DNA of 46,341 nucleotides from Aphanothece sp. CMT-3BRIN-NPC111 (lineage in GTDB: Bacteria; Cyanobacteriota; Cyanobacteriia; Cyanobacteriales; JAHHGU01), in NCBI GenBank assembly GCA_019359765.1, contig JAHHGU010000043.1, positions 1-46,341 on the forward strand. The letters are read 5' to 3'. Below, piece after piece: positions 23,716 to 32,183 of the stretch. Position numbers and translations under genes: made by a program. A model generated the notes under the pieces. The model ran no database searches. It saw only the letters and a program-made list of their open reading frames with translations, and was not told where the DNA came from. Positions within the stretch are counted from its first letter, which is position 1; the number at the start of each line of letters is the position of its first letter.

Positions 23716-25218
23716 ATGAACGAGCGTGAAACAACATCTTGGAACCAAGCCCGCGCCGCCTTCAAGAAAATTTGGGGATATGAGGATTTTAGGCCGCCTC
23801 AAGGAGAAATCGTTCGCAGCCTATTGGAAAAGCGGGATGCGCTGATTGTCATGCCCACTGGCGGGGGAAAATCTATCTGCTTTCAACTACCAGCTTTGTT
23901 GCAAACCGGATTAACACTGGTAGTTTCGCCTTTGGTGGCACTAATGGAAAATCAAGTGCAAGAACTGCGTCAGCGACGATTGCCAGCAGCGCTGCTGCAT
24001 AGTGAACTTTCATCTTACCAACGAAAGCAAACTCTACAAGCATTGGAACGACAACAGCTAAGATTATTGTACTTATCGCCGGAAACATTACTGAGTCTGC
24101 CAGTGTGGGAACGGTTGTGTCAACCGCAACTAAAAATTAATGGATTGATTCTGGATGAAGCCCATTGTCTAGTCCAGTGGGGGGAGACTTTTCGACCCGC
24201 TTATCGACGATTGGGTGCAGTACGACCAGCTTTGCTCAAGCATAAATTAGTGGGAACACAGATTGCGATCGCAGCCTTCACCGCCACAGCAGATGCCACC
24301 GCCCAAAAAACTATTCGCGAAGTTTTGCAACTGCGAAAACCAGAGGTATTTTTAATTAGTCCTTATCGAAATAATCTCAAACTTAAGGTTGAAACTGTCT
24401 GGACACCGAGAGGACGCCGACAACAGTTATTAAAGTTTATTCAAGCCAGATCTAAACAAGTTGGGTTAGTCTACGTCCGCACCCGCAAAGATAGCGAGGA
24501 GTTAGGGCAATGGCTAGGACAACAAGATTATACAACCGCAGCTTATCACGCGGGGCTAAGTCCAGAAGAAAGGCGCACAATCGAAGCTAGCTGGTTAAAT
24601 GGGAAAATACCCTTTGTTATTTGTACTTGTGCCTTTGGTATGGGGATAAATAAACCCGATGTCAGATGGATATTACATTTTCATGCGCCTTTTCTGCTTT
24701 CTGAATATGTGCAAGAAATAGGAAGAGCGGGACGGGATGGTAAAATAGCTGAGGCTCTAATGATAATGAGCGAACCGACGGGGTGGTTATACCCGGAGGA
24801 TAAGCAAAGACGGGAATTTTTTGCTGAACGATTGCGATCGCAATATCAAAAAGCTCAACAACTTGCACAGGAAATCCCTCTTCAGGGGGAAGTAACAGCA
24901 GTAGCCAAGCAGTTCTCTGAAGGTGCTGTGGCTCTTGCTCTTCTCCACAGTGCAGGACAATTAGAGTGGCAAGATCCGTTTCATTATATCCGGCGTGCTT
25001 CGGGGAAATCTCCTTCTTTTGCGGAACTGAATACCCTACAGCAGCAAATTCAATCCCAGATGACTGAATATCTGAAAACGCGAGAATGTCGCTGGCAGTT
25101 TTTGTTACGCGCCTTTGGTTTTACAAAAGAAGCGGCTGGTTTCCAGTGCGGACACTGTGATAATTGCGCTCGACGGGTGCATGGGGGCACAATCCTTCAA
25201 TTACCTTTTAGCAATTAG
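23716..25218 (+). CDS. recQ: RecQ-family ATP-dependent DNA helicase
   Basis: The start is set at ATG 23716; an upstream in-frame extension runs through a dispersed repeat and is not protein-like. The 500-residue product has Walker A MPTGGGKS (46-53), LILDEAHCLVQWG, TATADAT, CAFGMGINKPDVRW and QEIGRAGRDG, all RecQ helicase motifs. A Zn-binding C-terminal segment carries CGHCDNCAR. There is no HRDC domain, so this is a short RecQ. It unwinds DNA 3'-5' in repair and recombination. The terminal codons FSN and stop sit in TTTTAGCAATTAG repeat DNA. A hairpin at 25267-25289 follows. Confidence 0.93.
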   Translation: MNERETTSWNQARAAFKKIWGYEDFRPPQGEIVRSLLEKRDALIVMPTGGGKSICFQLPALLQTGLTLVVSPLVALMENQVQELRQRRLPAALLHSELSSYQRKQTLQALERQQLRLLYLSPETLLSLPVWERLCQPQLKINGLILDEAHCLVQWGETFRPAYRRLGAVRPALLKHKLVGTQIAIAAFTATADATAQKTIREVLQLRKPEVFLISPYRNNLKLKVETVWTPRGRRQQLLKFIQARSKQVGLVYVRTRKDSEELGQWLGQQDYTTAAYHAGLSPEERRTIEASWLNGKIPFVICTCAFGMGINKPDVRWILHFHAPFLLSEYVQEIGRAGRDGKIAEALMIMSEPTGWLYPEDKQRREFFAERLRSQYQKAQQLAQEIPLQGEVTAVAKQFSEGAVALALLHSAGQLEWQDPFHYIRRASGKSPSFAELNTLQQQIQSQMTEYLKTRECRWQFLLRAFGFTKEAAGFQCGHCDNCARRVHGGTILQLPFSN

Positions 25219-25266
25219 CTTTTAGGTTGTTTTACTTAATTACTAGCAAAAATTGTAATTTCAGCA

Positions 25267-25289
25267 GCGTGGTAGTATGTCTGCCACGC
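25267..25289. terminator. Hairpin between recQ and the petN-linked ORF
   Basis: GCGTGGTAG (25267-25275) pairs with CTGCCACGC (25281-25289), nine pairs including one T/G, around a 5-nt loop. It lies between two convergent genes and may act on both strands; no long T-run is present. Confidence 0.55.
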
Positions 25290-25317
25290 CGCGTCAATTT
25301 GGTTATATGGGTGGAAC

Positions 25318-25458
25318 TTAGCGACGAGAGCGTTTATCTTGTTCCCGACGACGGCGATCGCGCCAGTCTGACAACGTTAGATAGATGATGCCCCCAGTGA
25401 ACGCCACCAGAAGCCCGAAGGCAGCTAAAAACAGAACATTGAGAAAAGGAGTTTCCAC
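25318..25458 (-). CDS. Small single-span membrane protein downstream of petN
   Basis: A 46-codon frame begins at GTG 25456-25458, only 7 bp after the petN stop. It encodes one transmembrane segment (about residues 5-28, PFLNVLFLAAFGLLVAFTGG) followed by an Arg-rich cytoplasmic/stromal-side tail (WRDRRRREQDKRSRR). The hydrophobic segment plus positive-inside tail is typical of small thylakoid or photosynthetic-complex subunits. The name is not recognised. Tight linkage to petN suggests co-transcription. The non-ATG start and short length keep confidence moderate. Confidence 0.6.
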   Translation of the reverse strand: METPFLNVLFLAAFGLLVAFTGGIIYLTLSDWRDRRRREQDKRSRR

Positions 25459-25465
25459 GATATTC

Positions 25466-25555
25466 CTAAAAACCGTTACGACCCCAGATAACCATTGAAA
25501 TTGACCAGGTAAACAGAACCAGCAGTGAAACCCAACCCAGCGTCAAAATATCCAT
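25466..25555 (-). CDS. petN: Cytochrome b6f complex subunit VIII (PetN)
   Basis: A 29-codon frame starts at the ATG at 25553-25555 and ends TAG at 25466-25468. It encodes a single hydrophobic helix beginning MDILTLGWVSLLVLFTWS and ending VIWGRNGF, which matches PetN almost residue for residue as I know it. PetN is a small subunit needed for assembly and stability of the thylakoid cytochrome b6f complex, which passes electrons from plastoquinol to plastocyanin or cytochrome c6. The gene is divergent from the membrane protein at 25655 and is followed by a 46-codon membrane ORF. Confidence 0.95.
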   Translation of the reverse strand: MDILTLGWVSLLVLFTWSISMVIWGRNGF

Positions 25556-25654
25556 AGGTGTATGTAAAGACCAATGCTACTGATATCACTCCAGCGCCTA
25601 TGATAATTTAATTTGAGCCATCTATGCTTCAACCGACGATTTGATTCCTAAAAT

Positions 25655-26095
25655 ATGGTTGATTCAGCAGAGCGAATAGAATCTCTCAAGGCAGGAACTC
25701 TGGCAGCTTTGTCAATTTTCCTTGCTTATTGCATCACGTCCCTGGGCAACTATCTGTTGCTAGCAAAGGAGTTTCAGGCACTGCACGGTTTGCAAGTCAC
25801 CACTGAGCCTACCGAGTTGCTGAGGATTGCGATCGCCACTTTGAGTGGCTTTCTCTTCGGCATTACCTATCGGTATGTGATTCGAGACGACCGTAATTCT
25901 CACCTCAATGCTGGAGCAGTGTTGGCTTTTGGGCTAGTGCGAGGATTAGCACAGGTAGAAATTGGGCTGAATTTTCCTGACGCCTTACTATATGCTGCTG
26001 TGCTTGGCGTAGAGAGTATTTTGTTGTTTGCCTGCGCTCGTCTTACCCTCGACTGGGCTATCGGGCTAGGCTGGGTAAAAACGTTCAACTCGTAG
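25655..26095 (+). CDS. Uncharacterised membrane protein, divergent from petN
   Basis: The 146-residue product has about four hydrophobic segments: 15-35, 55-75, 87-105 and 110-135. It has a Glu/Lys-rich N-terminus and a short basic loop (YRYVIRDDRNSHLNAG) between segments two and three. The composition and small size suggest a conserved cyanobacterial inner or thylakoid membrane protein, but I do not recognise a named family. It starts 100 bp from petN on the opposite strand. The final residues TFNS and stop lie inside a 19-bp-stem palindrome shared with the convergent gene. Confidence 0.7.
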   Translation: MVDSAERIESLKAGTLAALSIFLAYCITSLGNYLLLAKEFQALHGLQVTTEPTELLRIAIATLSGFLFGITYRYVIRDDRNSHLNAGAVLAFGLVRGLAQVEIGLNFPDALLYAAVLGVESILLFACARLTLDWAIGLGWVKTFNS

Positions 26096-26127
26096 AGACG
26101 TTATATACAACGTCTCTACGAGTTGAA
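26084..26127. terminator. Bidirectional terminator-like palindrome (GTAGAGACG family), containing both stop codons
   Basis: TTCAACTCGTAGAGACGTT (26084-26102) is perfectly complementary to AACGTCTCTACGAGTTGAA (26109-26127) around ATATAC. Both convergent reading frames stop within it and both end Phe-Asn-Ser, because each arm reads TTC AAC TCG TAG on its own strand. Confidence 0.85.
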
Positions 26128-26790
26128 TTCCTCAAACTCTGGCTGCCCGTACATCATATTCCTGTCTATAGCTGAGAGAACTTTATTGTTTGCCCGCTCA
26201 GAATCTAAGCACTGACAAACCAGATGGGCGACATCAGCCCGATGAATTGTCCCTGCAACCCGATGATCTTCCGTTAGAATTCCGTTGCCCGTCGCTGGTT
26301 CAGACTTTAATCCACCGGGTCGGATAATCGTGTAAGTTAGACCGGATTCAATCAAATGCTGCTCTGCTTTTTCTTTCTCAACTAAGACTGGTCGCAGTGT
26401 TTCTAAAGCTTGCGGTGGTATGGCGTTGGCGGTGTTACCAGTGCCAATAGAGGAAACCAGGATAAACTTTTTCACCCCTGCCTTTACAGCGGCATCAATG
26501 AGATTCTTGTTGCCCAAATAATCGGCTCTTTCACCATCCTTGGGTAGACCGCCAATTGTGCTGATCACCGCGTGGATAGGTTCATCTCCCAGCATTGCTT
26601 GCTCCACATCGGCAACATTTAAGGCATCTCCCATGGCAACTTTAATTCCCATTGCCTCTAAATCTGCCTTCGTTGTCTCTGTTCGCAAAAGTGCTTTCAC
26701 CAGCCGATTTTGTTCTGTGAGGCGAAAAGCGATTTGCTCACCTACGCCTCGACTGGCACCAGCTAAAAAAATGTAGGATTTATCTGTCAT
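26116..26790 (-). CDS. Atypical SDR-type NAD(P)-binding protein
   Basis: The 224-residue product starts with a Rossmann motif (FLAGASRGVGEQIA, residues 8-21), followed by LLRTETTKADLEAMGIKVAMGDALN, HAVISTIGG, KKFILVSSIG and YTIIRPGGLK. This is the pattern of atypical (NmrA-like, a5-type) short-chain dehydrogenases. The classical YxxxK catalytic pair is not evident, so a structural or redox-sensing role is possible. It follows the methyltransferase gene by 18 bp, so the two may form an operon. The start is ATG 26788-26790. The stop is inside a shared palindrome. Confidence 0.82.
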   Translation of the reverse strand: MTDKSYIFLAGASRGVGEQIAFRLTEQNRLVKALLRTETTKADLEAMGIKVAMGDALNVADVEQAMLGDEPIHAVISTIGGLPKDGERADYLGNKNLIDAAVKAGVKKFILVSSIGTGNTANAIPPQALETLRPVLVEKEKAEQHLIESGLTYTIIRPGGLKSEPATGNGILTEDHRVAGTIHRADVAHLVCQCLDSERANNKVLSAIDRNMMYGQPEFEEFNS

Positions 26791-26808
26791 GTTCAGTTCC
26801 TTAATAAT

Positions 26809-27423
26809 CTACAATCCTCGACGAGCTACTATAACTAGCCAGGATTGAGCTTCACAGGGTAAACCAGGGGGGCGATAGTAGTGGTGGAGAATCTCAAAAC
26901 CAGCTTGTTCTAGGCAGGGGGCTAAAGTTTCATATTCCCAGCCAACGACATAGCGATAGCCTGTGGAACGGGCGCTATAGCCTTCGCTATCTCCGCGAAC
27001 CATTGACATGACGATCGCGCCGCCCTTAATGAGCGATCGCCACAGATCCTTTAGCACCCTCACCATTTCAGCACGGGGAACGTGAATTAGGGAAGCATTG
27101 GCAAAGATGCCATCAAAGGTTTCTGGTGGTAGGTCAAGACTCAGAAACGACTGCTGCCAGACTTCACCACCCGATGCCTGTTGCGCCATCTCCACAAACG
27201 CTGGCGTTGCATCCAAACCGATGACTGTGTGACCCTGACCTTTAAAAGCAACCAAATCCCGTCCGGGGCCGCAACCTATATCGAGGATTTTACCGGGATT
27301 TCTGGGCATAGCTGCTACCAAAGCGTCACGATTCTGAGAGACATCATGATCCCAGGTTCCCTCCCGGAAAGATGCCGCTGTCGCTTGGTACTCTGCAATT
27401 GTCAGTTGCTCGTGTTGCTGCAC
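26809..27423 (-). CDS. Class I SAM-dependent methyltransferase
   Basis: The 204-residue protein has motif I KILDIGCGPGRDLVAF (about 45-60), the acidic ribose contact in TVIGLDATPAFVEMA, FDGIFANASLIHVP for motif IV and IKGGAIVMSMVRG for motif V. The Tyr/His-rich C-terminus (ILHHYYRPPGLPCEAQSW) is typical of small-molecule methyltransferases of the ubiE/type-11 class. The substrate is not evident. The start is GTG 27421-27423. It lies upstream of the SDR gene on the same strand. Confidence 0.8.
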   Translation of the reverse strand: MQQHEQLTIAEYQATAASFREGTWDHDVSQNRDALVAAMPRNPGKILDIGCGPGRDLVAFKGQGHTVIGLDATPAFVEMAQQASGGEVWQQSFLSLDLPPETFDGIFANASLIHVPRAEMVRVLKDLWRSLIKGGAIVMSMVRGDSEGYSARSTGYRYVVGWEYETLAPCLEQAGFEILHHYYRPPGLPCEAQSWLVIVARRGL

Positions 27424-27517
27424 AGTTTTATCAACGCCAGTAGGATATCAATGGTACTGATTCTAGCTAAATGAACTTTTGTTGCAAAGCGAGAAGAGTT
27501 GAAGCCGGTTCAACTCT

Positions 27518-29014
27518 TTAACCCATGAGTAAAGCTTCACCACGCCGGGAAAGTTCGCGAGCATAGTCAGTCCAAGTTCCTTGCCCCCAGTAGCGGAAAC
27601 AACTTGTTTGCAATAACAAGTTGTACAGCAGTGCTTCCTGATAGTCAACGCGCTTAGTAACTGAAGGATCTTGCTGCACCAATGAGTCGTATTTTTTATG
27701 AAACAAGGCGCTGAGTTTATTCATGGGATCTAGAATATTTTCGTAGCCTTTGACCCAGCTTAAATGACTCGTCCAGGAAGCACCATCCATATGAAATTGG
27801 TGGTCGGTGTCTTTTAACTGGGCGATCGCATTTTCTACTGCTTCTGGTGTTGCCTGGTCTGGGTCAACTCGCTGCCAAATTTTGTGTTGATTAATTGCTT
27901 GACAGGTGGGGTAATCTTCAGGGTTGGCACCTGCTGCCTCGATCATTTCCAAATATTCCGTGCCGTTGAGTCCCACAACGCCAGATTTGCCCCCACCCTG
28001 CTCCCGAATTTCATAACAAGCTTTAAAGAAATTGCGGGGAAATTCATTCATCATCACGCCGCCATTTTCTCCATCCGCAATTTGGGTAACTAGCGAGGGG
28101 ACAGTAACATTCCCAATTTGCTGTTTGTCCCACCCTTGTGCCTCGTAGTAAGGCTGCATTTGCCCCACCAGCTTCGTATCTGAACCTTGGGTTTTAATCA
28201 ATGCCGTGATGCTGATGATTTCACCGTGGCAATTGCGGGCAAGCAAACGGTTCGGGATATATTTTTGTTCGTAGCGCAGCCCCGAACCATCCAGATTTTC
28301 GACTGAATGTTCTTGCACCATCAGCCAGCGATAGCCGCATTCTTTCAGGGCTTTGATGTATTCATACAGGCTATCTGGGTGATTGGGGAGGTGCATTTCT
28401 GGCGGAGAAAAGCCTTTGACGCGCTTCAAGGCATCGAAGCCAAAAATAGCGGCAAAGTGATGCTGCCATGCTTGGATGTGGAGTTTAATATCCGGAATTG
28501 GAGTTGAGGGCACAACCGCATGACTCCACATCGTTCCCAGCCATTCTACATAAGGCTGATACTGAGGGTCGCAGGTGATGCGCTTGAGATTGTTGAGGAT
28601 ATCCTCTCGTCCCATTTGACGCAACCCCCAAAGCAGATTACCTGAGTAATCAAGCATAATCCGAGGATTACAACCCTCGCTCACCAGTTGGGGAATAAAA
28701 TCTCCCATGCGGCTATAGCACCAGGCAAAGGGTTCTGCATTATGGTTATCCCCTTCTTGGGGATGAGAAAACATATACTGGAGATTGTTAATAAGTTCGC
28801 CACTTTCTCCCGCCGGGATCGTGGGTTGGTGCATATGTAGGGCGCAACTCATACCCGCTTTGATATCTTCCAGGCGAAAATTTGTCGCTGGCAAAAATAC
28901 AGGTTGATCGTCTTGAACTACTGAACTGATTTCTGCTTCCCAGCCGCAAATATTTGGCAAGCCCGATTTTAATTCCTCTAGAGGAGATAGACCGGAGGAT
29001 AGTGCTGTTACCAT
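27518..29014 (-). CDS. Glycoside hydrolase family 57 protein
   Basis: The 498-residue product matches cyanobacterial GH57 proteins. It has the HQP motif (MHQPTIPAG, His62), the segment GFSPPEMHLPNHPD with likely nucleophile Glu206, WLMVQEHSVEN and QIADGENGGVMMNEFPRNF. GH57 enzymes act on alpha-glucans such as amylose or glycogen, as amylases, branching enzymes or 4-alpha-glucanotransferases. The protein lacks the extra C-terminal domains of branching enzymes, so exact activity is open. There is no signal peptide, so it is probably cytoplasmic and linked to glycogen. The start is ATG 29012-29014. Confidence 0.88.
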   Translation of the reverse strand: MVTALSSGLSPLEELKSGLPNICGWEAEISSVVQDDQPVFLPATNFRLEDIKAGMSCALHMHQPTIPAGESGELINNLQYMFSHPQEGDNHNAEPFAWCYSRMGDFIPQLVSEGCNPRIMLDYSGNLLWGLRQMGREDILNNLKRITCDPQYQPYVEWLGTMWSHAVVPSTPIPDIKLHIQAWQHHFAAIFGFDALKRVKGFSPPEMHLPNHPDSLYEYIKALKECGYRWLMVQEHSVENLDGSGLRYEQKYIPNRLLARNCHGEIISITALIKTQGSDTKLVGQMQPYYEAQGWDKQQIGNVTVPSLVTQIADGENGGVMMNEFPRNFFKACYEIREQGGGKSGVVGLNGTEYLEMIEAAGANPEDYPTCQAINQHKIWQRVDPDQATPEAVENAIAQLKDTDHQFHMDGASWTSHLSWVKGYENILDPMNKLSALFHKKYDSLVQQDPSVTKRVDYQEALLYNLLLQTSCFRYWGQGTWTDYARELSRRGEALLMG

Positions 29015-29161
29015 AAGGCGTTCCTGAATAAAGGCGATCGCCTTTAATTGTGACCTACTATCCCGATGTTTCCCGATTTTTGTACTTAATTGCCCCCAGT
29101 TGCTTCGATATCTTATAAACTGGCAACTCTCCGCGTCGCCGCGTCTCTCCCTCTTCTAAGA

Positions 29162-30124
29162 TCACCAAGGCTGAGCAACTTGGGTGAGTATACTCAGAGG
29201 GCCGCAGTTTTTCAAAATCTTCATTTGCTCCTGATTGCGAACTAACAAAGCCCCGGCAAATCCTAACGAGTTGACAGAGATGGACTCGAAACTTTCTTGC
29301 GATCGCGGCACAATTAACATCCATTGCCGTGTCGCTAGCAAATTATAAGCACCAGCTGCTTGATTACTAATGCTTTGCTTGTCGTCCAGCAAGCCTACGG
29401 CTTGTAACAGGGTGCGATAGCACTGAAGCGTCACAGCAGCAGCTTTCTGTGGAGAGTTAGCCCCATCCAGGTCTAATTTAGCCAAGGCATGAACGAAGGG
29501 CAAGCTTGGTATCCTCCCCACAGCCCCTTGAAAGGAAGTAGTCGCCAGTAGCGGTTCAATCGGAATTCGCTCTCCATCAGGAATTAGTGGCAGGGGAACT
29601 AATTGCAAGTGCTTGTGGCGCTGACTTGCTCCTGCTGCTTTCCCGGAGTTGTAGAAAACCAAGCCGTCTATAGCGGCTAGAGCTATCCACATCGCCTCGA
29701 AATCCTGTAAGTTGAGTAGGTCTTCCTGCTCCTCAAAAGCGCGGGTAACAATTAGCAGGTGATGCTCGACAACGTTGAATTTGTTCAGCAGACACAGGTG
29801 GGTGTCAGAAATATCCGCAACGAACAGATCTTCCTCATAAGGTAGGAAGGGGTTAAATTCTGAATTGGAAGTGGCGCTTTGTTTGTGCGGCGGCTTGGCG
29901 GCAGCATCTTTACGAGCCAAGTTGGAGATAATTCGCACCAGGAAGCGAATGCCCCACGCAAAGACGAATTCGTACTCAGTTGGGATGCTCTGGAGTGCGC
30001 CGCAACGGTAAGCATATTCGGTCTGCTCGATCGCGCGTGTCCATAAGTTACTAGGCTCCAACTGGAGCGTTTCTGGTGCAATTGTTGTTTCCTCAGGCAT
30101 ATTCAATTTGAATTCAAATTTCAT
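29162..30124 (-). CDS. ATP adenylyltransferase (Ap4A phosphorylase-like)
   Basis: The 320-residue product has the HIT-superfamily layout of APA1/APA2 proteins. DTHLCLLNKFNVVEHHLLIVTRAFEEQ precedes GLVFYNSGKAAGASQRHKHLQLVPLP, where SQRHKHLQLV is the active-site HxHxQ signature. Such enzymes split diadenosine tetraphosphate with phosphate, giving ATP and ADP. A C-terminal ATP-adenylyltransferase domain (about 225-310, with AYNLLATRQWMLIVPRS) follows. The start may be the ATG at 30124 or a Met eight codons in. It is 147 bp upstream of GH57 on the same strand. Confidence 0.88.
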   Translation of the reverse strand: MKFEFKLNMPEETTIAPETLQLEPSNLWTRAIEQTEYAYRCGALQSIPTEYEFVFAWGIRFLVRIISNLARKDAAAKPPHKQSATSNSEFNPFLPYEEDLFVADISDTHLCLLNKFNVVEHHLLIVTRAFEEQEDLLNLQDFEAMWIALAAIDGLVFYNSGKAAGASQRHKHLQLVPLPLIPDGERIPIEPLLATTSFQGAVGRIPSLPFVHALAKLDLDGANSPQKAAAVTLQCYRTLLQAVGLLDDKQSISNQAAGAYNLLATRQWMLIVPRSQESFESISVNSLGFAGALLVRNQEQMKILKNCGPLSILTQVAQPW

Positions 30125-30174
30125 TTATATGGCAAGTAACACACAATAGTCTGTTTCCGGCTGCCAGAACATAA

Positions 30175-30411
30175 GCTATTGAGGGAAGACTGATTATTTT
30201 TCAGGTTTGGGGCTGGTCGCCAACTGGAAACATCTGTCAAGTTCATCATTATTATCGTTCGATAAATTGCCCAAAGCTGGCAGACCCAGCACTATACCAC
30301 CCATTACCGCGCCTGCTGCGTGACGAACTGAGTCAGATGCTTCAGCAAGCAGATATTATCAACCGCTTGTGGTGGCACGAAAAAATTGCACGCTATCCCA
30401 TTAGAGCTTGA
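30175..30411 (+). pseudogene. Possible gene remnant, 78-codon open frame without start
   Basis: After a TAA at 30172-30174 the frame is open for 78 codons to TGA 30409-30411 and reads like protein in its second half (PALYHPLPRLLRDELSQM, then RLWWHEKIARYPIRA). There is no good start codon. The 3' end overlaps the MocR gene end by 19 bp on the other strand. It may be the truncated tail of an older gene; the family is not recognised. Confidence 0.3.
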
Positions 30412-31904
30412 GCCAATCTGTGGATGCCCTCTTGAATTTGCGGCTTTGTCAGTTCAGCGTAGCCAAAGATAAATTCCCCTGTGCAACGAGGGTTGATATA
30501 GTGGGGTTGAGCAGACATCATTCCTACTCCAACTCGTGCCGCACGCTCAACGATTTCCTCATCGCTCAGGCTTGTGTGCAGTCGCACCATTAAATGAAGT
30601 CCAGCCTTCTCGCCTAAAATTGTTACCTGTTCTCCAAAGTGAGTGTTTAACGCCTGCACCAGTACCTGACGACATTGGTCATAGTGACTTCGCATTTTCC
30701 TCAGGTGGCGTTCTAAATGCCCTGCCTCGATAAAATCGGTTAAAACCTGCTGCTCTAACAATGGTAATTGGCGATCGCTCAACCACTTCGCACGGCTAAA
30801 CAGCGAGACTAAACTCGGTGGCAGCACTAGATAGCCAATTCGCAGCGAGGGAAACAACACCTTAGAAAAAGTACCGATATACAGAACCGAGTCACTCCGA
30901 TCCAATCCCTGAAGTGCTGGAATAGGGCGATCGCCATAACGATATTCGCTGTCGTAATCATCCTCAATAATCAATGCCCCCGTTTGCTGCGCCCAAGCTA
31001 ATAGCTCTAACCGTCGAGGCAGCGATAATATTGCCCCGGTGGGAAACTGGTGAGAGGGAGTGACGTAGACGAGTTTGAGCAGTTGATCTGAGTAATTCGC
31101 CAGTTCCTTGACTACCAACCCTGACTCATCCACAGCAACGGGTAATAGCTGAGCGCCCTGTGTTAAAAAAATTCGCCGTGCGCTCAGATAGCCGGGGTCT
31201 TCTAGAGCGATCGCTTCCCCTGGATCGAGCAACAAGCGTGTCACTAGATAAAGAGCTTGTTGGGTGCCATTAGTAATCAAAACTTGGTCGGGGGAGCACT
31301 CCACAGCGCGAGAACGGGATAGGTAACGAGCGATCGCCTCCCGCAAATGTTTGTATCCTAAGGAATCTGTTGCATAGTCTAGCCAGTTTGAATTTGAGCG
31401 GCAGTGACGGGATAAAAGCTTGCGCCACAACTTGATAGGAAATTGATCAAAAGCAGGTCGCCCGTAGCGGAAGCTAATCGTTTTATTGGGTTCACGTATC
31501 AAAGAAACATCTATTTGAGCGAGTTCAGATCCGTACTTGGACAGCTTGATGGGTGGACGAGTTATCTTCTCGGCTTCATTAACAGGAGTTGAGCGCAGCA
31601 AGTCATCAGGAAGTTGAGCGCAGACAAATGTGCCAGATCCAATAATAGTTTCCAAATAGCCTTCACTCAGGAGTTGCTCATAACTTTGGGTAACAGTGGT
31701 GCGAGAAATTCCCAGAGATTTAGCCAGTTCTCGTGTTGAAGGAATACGCTCTTGAGGTAGCAACCGCCCGCTCAGGATTGCTTGACGCAGTTCCTCGTAT
31801 AGTTGCCGATTTAATGGCACATTTGCACTACCGTCAGATGCGATCGCCTCCGGCGGGTCTTCGACCATCGCGGAGCGTCTCCGCAAGAGAATTGCCAAAT
31901 CCAT
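30393..31904 (-). CDS. MocR-type PLP-dependent transcriptional regulator
   Basis: The 503-residue protein joins an N-terminal GntR winged helix (about 28-95: LYEELRQAILSGRLLPQERI, then STRELAKSLGISRTTVTQSY) to a class-I aminotransferase-like domain (about 130-500). The latter has ITNGTQQALYL, LVYVTPSHQFPTG, IIEDDYDSEYR and the PLP-lysine region YIGTFSKVLFPSLRIGYL. MocR/PdxR regulators often sense pyridoxal phosphate or amino-group compounds such as GABA. The target is not evident: no PLP synthesis gene is adjacent, although a PNPOx-fold protein lies 3 kb away. The start is ATG 31902-31904. Confidence 0.92.
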   Translation of the reverse strand: MDLAILLRRRSAMVEDPPEAIASDGSANVPLNRQLYEELRQAILSGRLLPQERIPSTRELAKSLGISRTTVTQSYEQLLSEGYLETIIGSGTFVCAQLPDDLLRSTPVNEAEKITRPPIKLSKYGSELAQIDVSLIREPNKTISFRYGRPAFDQFPIKLWRKLLSRHCRSNSNWLDYATDSLGYKHLREAIARYLSRSRAVECSPDQVLITNGTQQALYLVTRLLLDPGEAIALEDPGYLSARRIFLTQGAQLLPVAVDESGLVVKELANYSDQLLKLVYVTPSHQFPTGAILSLPRRLELLAWAQQTGALIIEDDYDSEYRYGDRPIPALQGLDRSDSVLYIGTFSKVLFPSLRIGYLVLPPSLVSLFSRAKWLSDRQLPLLEQQVLTDFIEAGHLERHLRKMRSHYDQCRQVLVQALNTHFGEQVTILGEKAGLHLMVRLHTSLSDEEIVERAARVGVGMMSAQPHYINPRCTGEFIFGYAELTKPQIQEGIHRLAQALMG

Positions 31905-31989
31905 CTAGACCTCCACAAGGGTACTCCCACCACAGCGACAGCTTGGTGGCGAGGGGAATTGTGTGAGATTGGGGCAACTTGATGTCGTC

Positions 31990-32145
31990 TCAATCTCCAG
32001 TTTTCTTGGTCTTCTTTTTGAGGCTGCGGATATATTCACGAAGTACATCTGTCTGTGTTCTACATTCTTGTTCGCAAAAAGTTTTTAGGATTTCTAATTC
32101 TGACTCAGGGAGTCGAATGGTAAGTGGCTTAATCTGTTCTTTCAT
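31990..32145 (-). CDS. Ribbon-helix-helix (CopG-like) small protein, divergent from tnpB
   Basis: A 51-codon frame from ATG 32143-32145 to TGA 31990-31992. The product KPLTIRLPESELEILKTFCE followed by TQTDVLREYIRSLKKKTKK fits the RHH fold: a short beta strand (PLTIRLP), helix 1 (ESELEILKTFCEQE) and helix 2 (TQTDVLREYIRSL), with a basic tail. RHH dimers bind palindromic operators through their strand pair. It is divergent from tnpB across an inverted repeat (32145-32173) that overlaps its own ATG, so repression of itself and of tnpB is plausible. A link between RHH and tnpB is an inference from position. Confidence 0.72.
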   Translation of the reverse strand: MKEQIKPLTIRLPESELEILKTFCEQECRTQTDVLREYIRSLKKKTKKTGD

Positions 32146-32173
32146 ACTGCATTATTAGTTACTAATTGCAGTA
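32145..32173. promoter_or_regulatory. Inverted repeat between RHH gene and tnpB (candidate operator)
   Basis: TACTGCA-TT-ATTAGT-T-ACTAAT-TGCAGTA: the two halves are complementary apart from an extra TT. It spans the RHH start codon and lies 11 bp before the tnpB ATG, a natural site for an RHH dimer. Confidence 0.5.
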
Positions 32174-32183
32174 TAATAGAGTC

